From Fermentibacter danicus (lineage in GTDB: Bacteria > Fermentibacterota > Fermentibacteria > Fermentibacterales > Fermentibacteraceae): a DNA stretch of 5,011 nt. This document shows positions 1 to 5,011 of this stretch, in pieces. The position numbers were made by a program, and so were the translations under genes. The stretch spans positions 1-5,011 of the forward strand of contig LKHB01000027.1 of the NCBI GenBank assembly GCA_001618615.1. The letters run 5' to 3'. Positions within the stretch are counted from its first letter, which is position 1, and every line of letters starts with the position of its first letter. A model generated the notes under the pieces. That model was not told the DNA's origin and made no database searches. It saw nothing but the letters and a program-made list of their open reading frames with translations.

Positions 1-5
1 CCCTG

Positions 6-557
6 CTACAGGCGGTGCATCCTGGCGACTATCGCGTCGATGGAACTGCAGAGAGTGCCGCCGGCCTCGTGTGGGGCGATGCCGAAGACGAGCAGGGAGT
101 ATCCGTCGCCGAAGACTCCGCAGGCTCTTCCCCTGCCTCTGATGGAGCCATCCCTCGTGATGAGGTTGAAGTTCATGGCGACCACGATACCCACTGATGC
201 GCCGGCGCGTTCTTCGCTCTCCATGCTGCCTTCGAGCCATGAAACCTCGCTTGAGAACAACAGGTCGAGTTCATCGGGCGGCAGCTCGGTTCTGATCCTC
301 TGTTCGAGCCATTGTCCTCTGCCCTGTACCGGAATGCTCTCCTGCCAGTAGTGAAGCCTGTACTCGCTGCCGTCTGCCGACGGGTTGCTGACAACCATCC
401 CGCTCTGCTCGGAGAGCACCCCCTCGACAGGGGGAACCATCGTAGAAGGGAGCCACTCGAAGACGAAGCCGGGATGATCCAGAGTGTAGGGCAGCCCCGG
501 ATCTCCCCCGCCGGCGGATGCGAGCGCTCCTGCAAGAATCAATAGAGTCATGGACAT
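6..557 (-). CDS. Small secreted protein of unknown function
   Basis: The protein has 183 residues and I do not recognise a named family. Residues 1-16 form a short hydrophobic signal peptide (LLILAGALASA), with a signal peptidase I-type A-x-A site near 12-16; the n-region has no positive charge, which is unusual. The mature part is mixed alpha/beta with a Trp-rich middle (W71, W83, W107) and two cysteines, C146 and C170, that could pair outside the cytoplasm. The C-terminal pattern, a strand near 152-160 followed by an amphipathic helix at 170-181, is reminiscent of PsbP/DcrB-like lipid-export-associated folds, but that is only an impression. Start choice: GGAGG lies 4 nt before ATG 557 and 10 nt before the second ATG (551), so the protein may begin two residues later. 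It lies downstream of secDF on the same strand, but hairpins and a candidate own promoter separate the two. Coding confidence is high; function is unknown. Confidence 0.8.
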   Translation of the reverse strand: MSMTLLILAGALASAGGGDPGLPYTLDHPGFVFEWLPSTMVPPVEGVLSEQSGMVVSNPSADGSEYRLHYWQESIPVQGRGQWLEQRIRTELPPDELDLLFSSEVSWLEGSMESEERAGASVGIVVAMNFNLITRDGSIRGRGRACGVFGDGYSLLVFGIAPHEAGGTLCSSIDAIVARMHRL

Positions 558-594
558 GATTCCTCCGCTATTTGTGCCGTTGCCTGCAGTCGAT

Positions 595-622
595 AGAATA
601 CGCCGGAGCGATCACAAGTCAA
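595..622 (-). promoter_or_regulatory. Sigma70-like promoter for the 183-residue secreted protein
   Basis: Read on the minus strand, TTGACT (622-617, five of six consensus bases) is followed after 16 nt by TATTCT (600-595, four of six). Transcription would begin near 588, giving a leader of about 30 nt that contains the GGAGG ribosome site at 566-562. The position fits independent transcription of the small secreted gene rather than readthrough from secDF. This rests on consensus matching only. Confidence 0.5.
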
Positions 623-631
623 TCCGGAGCG
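603..631. repeat. 8-bp direct repeat (CCGGAGCG) flanking a -35 box
   Basis: CCGGAGCG occurs at 603-610 and again at 624-631. The copies start exactly 21 bp apart, about two helical turns, so both would face the same side of the DNA. One copy lies in the promoter spacer and the other just upstream of the -35 hexamer. That arrangement suits a tandem-binding regulator, but the motif is GC-rich and could recur by chance. Confidence 0.35.
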
Positions 632-655
632 GGCCGGATGAAGCCGCCGCCCGCT
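628..655. repeat. 7-bp inverted repeat upstream of the secreted-protein promoter
   Basis: AGCGGGC (628-634) and GCCCGCT (649-655) are perfect reverse complements separated by 14 nt, and a smaller CGG/CCG pair lies inside the loop. It sits just upstream of the -35 box at 617-622 and overlaps one copy of the direct repeat. No T-rich tract follows on either strand, so it is a weak terminator candidate; an operator or chance GC-rich symmetry is equally possible. Confidence 0.3.
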
Positions 656-739
656 GTCCTGCTTACTCCAGACCGTAATATGGGTTCTCCCCTGCTTGGC
701 GGCCGGAACCTCAATCCGGGCTTCCGGGCGGCAAGACGG

Positions 740-778
740 GAACCGGCCGGGCACCCCATCGGGCACCCGGCCGGCTTC
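740..778 (-). terminator. Long GC hairpin downstream of secDF
   Basis: CCGGCCGGG (743-751) pairs perfectly with CCCGGCCGG (766-774). GAA (740-742) and TTC (776-778) extend the stem to about 12 bp with one bulged C at 775, and the loop contains a further CCC/GGG pair. On the minus strand it lies 39 nt beyond the secDF stop. It is probably a transcript-end or mRNA-protecting structure, but no U-tract follows, so classical intrinsic termination is not shown. Confidence 0.45.
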
Positions 779-791
779 ACTTCACCCGCCC

Positions 792-810
792 CGGCCGGAA
801 GGCCCGGCCG
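792..810 (-). terminator. Short GC hairpin immediately after the secDF stop codon
   Basis: CGGCCGG (792-798) and CCGGCCG (804-810) form a perfect 7-bp stem with a 5-nt loop, starting 6 nt beyond the secDF TGA at 819-817. It shares its CGGCCGG core with the larger hairpin at 740-778, so the two form a tandem pair and could also pair with each other. No U-tract follows. A role at the secDF 3' end is inferred from position. Confidence 0.4.
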
Positions 811-816
811 CGGCTG

Positions 817-3523
817 TCAGCCCACGCGCTCTCTACGGCTCTTCCAGTCGACGAGCAGCATGCCCGCGACGAAGACCGTGGAACAGGTGCCGGCGATCAG
901 GCCTACGCACATCGTGAGCGCAAAGTCCGCTATCTCGCCATGGCCGAAGATGAACAGAGCCAGTACGGCCAGGAACGTGGAGAGGGAGGTGATGATCGTT
1001 CTGCTAAGCGTTTCGTTCACGCTTATGTCGACCGTCTCCTCGAAGGTCCTGCCCTTGCGCAGNNAGCACCGATGCGATGCCCCACTTGAACTGATACCTG
1101 TACCAGACGTACAGGATGATGGCGAGCCAGGAGAGGAGAACTGCATTCACCGCCTTGGACCTGAGTTCGGAACCCACCCTGGGGCCGATCTGGCGGATGT
1201 ACGAGGTTCCACCCCCGCCGCTTTCCATGGGCGAGCAGCCGTTCGCGACGAGGGTTTCGTTGACGAGTTCGGAATCCATCGTGGCCGTTCTCACCACGAA
1301 GGCTTCGCCCTCTCCCTCGTAGTCTTCGAGCTGCTGCACCTGGACGCCTTCGAGGCCGGCGTCGAAGAGCGCCGAGCGAAGCTGCTCGACCGACAACTCC
1401 TCGGGGCCCGTGACGTTCATCTCGAGGCCGCCGGTGAAGTCGATGGACATCTTGAAGCCCCCGTTGATCGCGAAGGCCACGATGCCCACCATGACGACGG
1501 CGAGGGTGATGATGTAGGAATACTTGCGGATTCGCACGAAACCTATCCTGGAGTTCAGGAAGATGGCGATCCTGCCGAGATTGATGTCTGTGCGCGACTG
1601 CTTCCTGAGGAGAAGGTCGAACGCCCCGCGCCCGAAGACGAGCGCACAGAAGAGGCTCGAAAGGATACCGATGGCGAGGGTTACCGCGAACCCGCGGATC
1701 GGACCCGTGCCGAACCTGTAGAGGATGAGCGCGGTGATCAGTGTGGTCAGGTTGGAGTCGAGGATTGTGATGAAGGCCCTGGAGAACCCGGCGTCGACCG
1801 CGGGCCTTATCCCCTTGCCTGCGCGGCGCTCCTCGCGGATGCGCTCGAGGATGAGGACGTTCGCATCGACGGACATGCCGATGGTCAGCACGATACCGGC
1901 GATACCCGGCAGGGTGAGCGTCGCGCCCAGGCCCGAAACGCCCAGACGGGCCAGCGGGCCGGGGAAGCAGAGCGTGGCCATGATGATGAGCATGTTGAGG
2001 ATCAGGCCGAGGGTGGCGATCACGCCGCCGGTGCCGTAGTAGATGATCAAGAATATGGCCACGACGGAGAACCCGACCACGGCCGCGAGCATGCCGCGGT
2101 TCAGCGCCTGCTGACCGAGGCTGGGGCCGATCGTCTGCTCCTCGGCCAGGATGAGCCTGGCGGGGAGGGAGCCGGCCTTGAGAACAAGCCTGAGGTCGCG
2201 CGCCTCCTCCACCGAGAAGCCGCCGGAGAGCCTGGTGCTGCTGCCGGAGATGCGCTCGCGGATCGTCGCGACGGAGTACATCGTGCCGTCGAGGATCACG
2301 CTGACCCTCTCATCCACGTTCTCTCCGGTGATGCGCTCCCAGTTGGACGATCCCTCGGCGTCAAACTCGAGGATCAGGTAGGGAGAGGTGCTGAGAGTCC
2401 CGCTGTCGCCCATCCGCACGAAGACGTCCGTGAGGGAGGCGCCGGTCAGGGAGTAGTACTCGCGGACGAGCCCGGTGTTCTCGTCGCAGCCGCGCGTCAC
2501 GTCCCGCGGGACGATGAACACGGCCCGGTAGTCGCCGGAGCCTGTGCTGATCTCGCGGCCGGTGACTATCTGAAGGTTCCTGCGCGCCAGGAGGGAATCG
2601 ACGTCCGCACGGGAGAGATAGCTGAGGAAGAGTTCGTAGTTCTCGCCCGAGGCGATCATCCAGTCGCCCGGGGAGACGCTCAGCGAGAGGGCGGCGTATT
2701 CATTGGCGCCCTCGATAAGCCCGGAGAACGCACCGGTGGCGGCCCCGGCCGGGATGGACGGAACCGACAGGATGGCGGGGTCCACGGGCAGGGAGAAGTC
2801 CTCCTGCGGCTGAACGGGAGGTGCCGCCGGGGACGTGCTGTCGGAGGATGCGACGCCATCAGGCGTCACGGCCGAAGCTTCGTCGCCCGCGGTCGGGGTG
2901 ACGATGGAGCCATCGGCGCCGGGCGTCTGAACAGACGCGGCTTCCGCCAGGAGAGCGTCGATTTCACTGATGACAGGCACTTCGGACGGAATGCCGACCC
3001 TGGTGCTGGGATAGACGACGATCTTGAACTCGAGGAGGGCCTGCCTCTCGACGATGGAGCGGGCGCGCGCCGGATCGCGTATGCCGGGGAGCTGGACCAC
3101 CATCCGGTCGTTGCCCTGCCGGGTGATGGAGGGCTCGGAGACGCCGAATTCATCGACCCTGTTGCGTATGGTCTCCAGCGCCTGCTCGATGGCTTCTGAA
3201 GGATCCAGGCCGCCTACCGGCTCGATGATGTAGGAGAGATACATGCCTCCCTGGAGGTCGAGGCCGAGGCGGATCGTACCCTTGCTCTCCTCGTAGAGGT
3301 CACGATAGTGGGCCAGGGTCTCCTCCCCGCCTTCGGCCCTCATCTCCTCGAGGAGGGATATGAAGTGGGGATTGTCGGTCTCCGGCTGTACGCTGGCCTC
3401 CGCCCTGTCTCTCTCTGTCTCGGGCTTGGAGAACCAGTTCACTGTGGGCCAGATCAGCACCAGGGCGAAGATGAAGAGGGCTGCTGAACTGAGCAGCCTC
3501 CAGTCGAGGGAGGAACGCTTCAT
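817..3523 (-). CDS. secDF: SecDF fused protein-export membrane subunit (interrupted by an N gap)
   Basis: SecDF associates with SecYEG and uses the proton gradient to help complete translocation on the outer face of the inner membrane. SecD half: TM1 at about 11-31; P1 periplasmic domain with GLDLQGG (87-93), the TIRNRVDEFG block (118-127) and a Ser/Thr/Pro/Ala-rich linker at about 192-245; AGSLPA and TIGPSLG (450-470); then TM segments at about 478-632. D553 in GMSVDAN matches the proton-path Asp of TM4. SecF half, fused after a basic linker: TM near 670-686, IDFTGG (694-699), IGPRVGSELR (779-788), TM at 790-809. After the NN, the chain continues in another frame with LRKGR, ETLSRT and two final TM segments. 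About 50 SecF residues are absent at the NN, including two TM segments and the ND-containing motif. Without them the joined protein is 900 residues; with them about 950, longer than Bacillus SecDF. ATG 3523 is chosen because AGGAGG precedes it by 11 nt and hydrophobic TM1 follows. No yajC is adjacent. Confidence 0.95.
1063..1064. other. NN assembly gap inside secDF, hiding about 150 bp
   Basis: On the minus strand the codons before NN end ...GCA TCG GTG CT, and those after it start CTG CGC AAG in another frame. The joined protein is in frame only if the true gap is 1 modulo 3. By alignment to SecF from memory, about 51 residues are missing, so a gap near 154 nt fits both frame and family length. 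AG flanks NN on both sides. If NN and one AG copy are removed the frame also closes, but the protein then lacks two TM segments. Confidence 0.75.
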
Positions 3524-3643
3524 GTCGGTGGCAACCTCCTGTCGTGCCCCCGCTCCGGCCCCGGGGTGCCCGATGCCTGGCGGGGCGGGAGGCCCCATTT
3601 CGGAGCGGTAAATCTATGTTTCACATGGGAAGCCGGAATGGGA

Positions 3644-3673
3644 TCAATAACCGTATAAGCTTGCCGCTGTCAA
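3644..3673 (-). promoter_or_regulatory. Candidate secDF promoter
   Basis: A perfect TTGACA lies at 3673-3668 on the minus strand, just past the stop of the preceding gene. The best -10 is TATTGA (3649-3644) after an 18-nt spacer, which keeps only the TAT part of the consensus. The mRNA would have a leader of about 115 nt before ATG 3523. That leader is very GC-rich, with a GGGGC/GCCCC hairpin at 3582-3596. The -35 is convincing and the -10 is weak. Confidence 0.4.
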
Positions 3674-3680
3674 CGATCCT

Positions 3681-4008
3681 TCACGTGGAGCCGACGGGCT
3701 TGAGTTCGATGCGGAGAGGCTTTCCGTCTGGATACGCGGCCATGAAGGTGAGACGGCCGTCGGGCCTCGACAGCGTCGAATCGAGCCGGCAGCGAGCTTC
3801 GCAGAGCGAGGCGGTGAGCTGGAGGTTGGCCTGGGTCATGGTGTAGAGCGCTCCGTCCAGGTCGAGTATCAGCACCGTGGTATCCGCGCGCATCTGCACT
3901 CGGGGCATCCCGCCCAGGGCCACCGCCCCGCAGAGGGCCTCTATCGCNNGCGAGGCCCGCCAGCGACAGCACGGCCAGCAGAATCGCTGCGATCGAGCCC
4001 ATTCCCAT
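3681..4008 (-). CDS. Short N-terminally anchored protein of unknown function (interrupted by an N gap)
   Basis: I do not recognise this protein. ATG 4008 is preceded by GAAGGGG with 9 nt spacing and opens a strongly hydrophobic N-terminus (SIAAILLAVLSLAGLA), a signal peptide or membrane anchor. The frame breaks at NN 3948-3949 and resumes one frame over with IEALCGAVALGG, then a soluble part with VLILDLDGALYTM (44-56), a CEARC pair (C68, C72) and a strand-rich end (RLTFMAAYPDGKPLRIELKP). If NN and the repeated GC are collapsed, the product is 107 residues; if real sequence is missing it is longer. The DLDG string resembles the HAD DxDG motif, but the protein is too short and lacks the other HAD motifs, so I reject that. 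The likely location is the inner membrane with the C-terminal part outside, or fully exported. It lies 157 bp upstream of secDF on the same strand, with a candidate promoter between them. Confidence 0.65.
3948..3949. other. NN assembly gap in the short anchored protein gene
   Basis: The gene-sense codons before NN end CTG GCG GGC CTC GC, and those after it begin GCG ATA GAG one frame over. The true gap length must be 1 modulo 3 for one continuous protein. GC flanks NN on both sides; dropping NN and one GC gives CTC GCG ATA GAG, a seamless frame through the hydrophobic segment. The second NN may therefore hide little or no real sequence. Confidence 0.6.
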
Positions 4009-4023
4009 ACCTGAACACCCCTT

Positions 4024-4045
4024 CCCGGAACCGCGCTGGTCCGGG
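4024..4045. repeat. Inverted repeat in the divergent intergenic region
   Basis: CCCGGA (4024-4029) pairs with TCCGGG (4040-4045). After one bulged A, CC/GG adds two pairs around a 5-nt loop. It lies between two divergent genes and abuts the GAAGGGG ribosome site (4024-4018) of the minus-strand gene. It could be an operator shared by both promoters, or an mRNA hairpin limiting ribosome access to the short anchored protein. No T-tract follows, so a terminator is unlikely. Confidence 0.35.
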
Positions 4046-4047
4046 TC

Positions 4048-4078
4048 ATATTCTCTCCCTATCTTCCACGCCGGTCAA
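4048..4078 (-). promoter_or_regulatory. Weak candidate promoter for the short anchored protein gene
   Basis: TTGACC (4078-4073, minus strand) is a good -35 match. The only AT-rich stretch at suitable distance is AGAATAT (4054-4048), giving GAATAT after 19 nt, a poor -10. For the plus-strand barrel gene, TATTCT (4049-4054) could serve as a -10, but no -35 is seen upstream of it. The region is 89 bp and must hold both promoters. Confidence 0.25.
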
Positions 4079-4097
4079 CAGTCCACTGGAGGTTGCG

Positions 4098-4853
4098 ATG
4101 CCAGCTCTTCTATCGATGCTCATTCTGTCTGCCGGCCTCGCCTCCGTAAACCCCGGAGACTTCCCATCCTCGCTATGGACCCCGACGGGTCTCTCCGGCT
4201 ACTGGAGGATCGCCACCGGGGACTTCGTGCCCGATGGAGCGATGCGTCTGGGCGCAGGGGCGGGCGTAGCATTCCCCGAGGAGGATTTCGGCACGGTGCC
4301 TCTGGTGATGACGGCGGCCTGGGGGCTCGGCCGGGGGCTGGAGGCGGGAGCCTCGATTCCCTTCTACATCCATGATTCGGTCTTCGAGGAAGGGCTGACC
4401 GGCGACGTCTCCGCCGGGATAAAGTACCTGTACGAGACGGCCAGGGGAGGGACCAGCCTTTCTCTTACCGGCTCGCTCTCCCTTCCGACCGGAGACCTGC
4501 CGAGGGACCGAGGAGCCGAGGCCGGCGTCGGTTTCTGCACAAGCACGGTCTACAGGCTCGTGCGGCTTTCAGTCTCGGCGCAGTACTTCGCGAACGGAGG
4601 GGACGATCCCTTCTCGGGACGCATAGTGGACGGGATCGAGGCCAATGTCGGATGCACCAGCTACATTCTCCCGGAGACCCAGGTCTGGATGGGCGCGGGC
4701 TCCAGGACCGGCTCGGATCCCGTCGTGGCTGCCGGAGCCATGTGGTCCGCGTATCCGTGGCTCATGGCCGGCGCTTCAGGGGAGGCCCTGATGGCCGACG
4801 ACCCCTCTTTCGGAGTGTCGGTCTCCGTCTCGATCTATCCCGGGCTCCTCTGA
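4098..4853 (+). CDS. Predicted outer-membrane beta-barrel protein
   Basis: The protein has 251 residues. Residues 1-16 are a signal peptide (LLSMLILSAGLAS) without a basic n-region. The rest alternates small or hydrophobic and polar residues in strands joined by turns, as in a porin-like barrel: MRLGAGAGVAF (49-59), LEAGASIPFYI (81-91), VSAGIKYLYE (104-113), TSLSLTGSLSLPTGD (119-133), LVRLSVSAQYF (154-164), AMWSAYPWLMAGASGEAL (214-231) and FGVSVSVSIYP (238-248). The G-L-E-x-G-x-S-x-P segment followed by G-x-K-Y and S-L-P-T-G-D recalls the MetA-pathway phenol-degradation/transporter family of barrels (Pfam Phenol_MetA_deg); this is recognition by eye, without a profile match. It does not end in the usual terminal Phe, though a Tyr lies four residues from the end. 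GGAGG at 4088-4092 precedes ATG by 5 nt. Export would use Sec, with insertion by BAM. Its substrate is unknown. Confidence 0.8.
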   Translation: MPALLSMLILSAGLASVNPGDFPSSLWTPTGLSGYWRIATGDFVPDGAMRLGAGAGVAFPEEDFGTVPLVMTAAWGLGRGLEAGASIPFYIHDSVFEEGLTGDVSAGIKYLYETARGGTSLSLTGSLSLPTGDLPRDRGAEAGVGFCTSTVYRLVRLSVSAQYFANGGDDPFSGRIVDGIEANVGCTSYILPETQVWMGAGSRTGSDPVVAAGAMWSAYPWLMAGASGEALMADDPSFGVSVSVSIYPGLL

Positions 4854-4859
4854 GAAGCG

Positions 4860-5011
4860 TCAGGCGTAGGGGGAGATCCTCCTGAGCCTGGTTATCACGT
4901 CGGCGAGAACCTCGAGGGTGTATTCAATCTCGGAGGCGGTGTTCAACCGGCTTAGGCTGAACCTCACCGCGCTGTTCGCGAGATTCCGGTCAACCCCCAT
5001 CGCCTTCAGGA
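4860..5011 (-). CDS. Cysteine desulfurase (NifS/IscS type), C-terminal fragment
   Basis: Only the last 49 codons are visible; the start lies beyond base 5011. The fragment begins LKAMGV and contains SAVRFSLSRLNT, followed by the helix EIEYTLEVLADVITRLRRISPYA and a TGA stop at 4862-4860. This is the conserved tail of class V aminotransferase-fold, PLP-dependent cysteine desulfurases, which remove sulfur from cysteine for Fe-S clusters or thiolated tRNA. The Arg of VRFS matches the position that binds the substrate carboxylate in characterised members such as E. coli SufS Arg379. The PLP lysine and catalytic cysteine are outside the window, so IscS, NifS and other subtypes cannot be separated. 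It converges on the barrel gene with only 6 nt between the stop codons, so any shared terminator must overlap coding sequence. Confidence 0.85.
   Translation of the reverse strand, partial: LKAMGVDRNLANSAVRFSLSRLNTASEIEYTLEVLADVITRLRRISPYA

Noticed and set aside
548..766. 72-codon minus-strand frame in the intergenic region
   Set aside because: It starts inside the hairpin, runs through the candidate promoter and operator repeats, ends overlapping the real start at 557, and has no ribosome site or recognisable sequence.
572..3199. 875-codon open frame on the plus strand
   Set aside because: It is antisense to secDF, has no family resemblance, and is a run of Asp, Glu, Gly, Arg and His typical of GC-rich shadow frames. 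The opposite strand carries unmistakable SecDF motifs.
3524..3598. Upstream ATG (3598) extending SecDF by 25 residues
   Set aside because: The extension is Gly/Pro/Ala-rich with no ribosome site before 3598. AGGAGG sits correctly for ATG 3523, which is followed directly by the first membrane segment.
3840..3880. HAD-like DLDG motif in the short anchored protein
   Set aside because: The protein is too small and lacks the remaining HAD motifs; the string lies in a predicted strand of an exported domain.
3681..4049. Alternative start at 4049 for the short anchored protein
   Set aside because: The 33 residues before NN in that frame are Arg/Trp/Cys-rich and non-hydrophobic, with no ribosome site. 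The 4008 frame gives a proper ribosome site and signal or anchor sequence, so the frame switch at NN is the better explanation.
4652..4885. 77-codon plus-strand frame overlapping the barrel gene end
   Set aside because: It is a shadow frame within the barrel gene and overlaps the cysteine desulfurase end; it has no ribosome site and is Arg/Gly-rich.

Overview
This GC-rich window carries five protein genes and no RNA gene, CRISPR array, insertion sequence or phage feature that I can see. It looks like chromosomal housekeeping DNA from a diderm (Gram-negative-type) bacterium: a fused SecDF translocase subunit and a probable outer-membrane beta-barrel protein lie within 600 bp of each other. Arginine is often AGG and strong GGAGG-type ribosome sites precede most starts. 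I cannot assign a genus. The two NN pairs suggest a draft or metagenome assembly; an uncultivated phylum is possible but is only a guess.

Layout, left to right. (1) 6-557, minus: small secreted protein of unknown function. (2) 558-816: intergenic region with two CCGGCCGG-type hairpins just after the secDF stop (likely transcript end), then a sigma70-like promoter for the small secreted gene, bracketed by an 8-bp direct repeat with 21-bp spacing. (3) 817-3523, minus: secDF, the proton-driven accessory part of the Sec machinery, interrupted by NN at 1063-1064. About 50 conserved SecF residues are missing at that point. (4) 3524-3680: GC-rich secDF leader with a perfect TTGACA. (5) 3681-4008, minus: short N-terminally anchored protein of unknown function, also interrupted by NN (3948-3949). 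(6) 4009-4097: divergent intergenic region with an inverted repeat. (7) 4098-4853, plus: predicted secreted beta-barrel protein. (8) 4860-5011, minus: C-terminal 49 residues of a NifS/IscS-type cysteine desulfurase whose start lies beyond the window.

Four of the five genes act at or beyond the inner membrane: SecDF helps complete export, and the small secreted protein and the barrel are probable Sec clients. Nothing shows that they form a dedicated system. They have separate candidate promoters and are not a tight operon. The most useful result is the reading of the two NN sites. Both break a reading frame, and in both a single joined frame returns if the true gap length is 1 modulo 3; deleting NN plus the duplicated flanking dinucleotide also does this. 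I found no convincing undescribed system.
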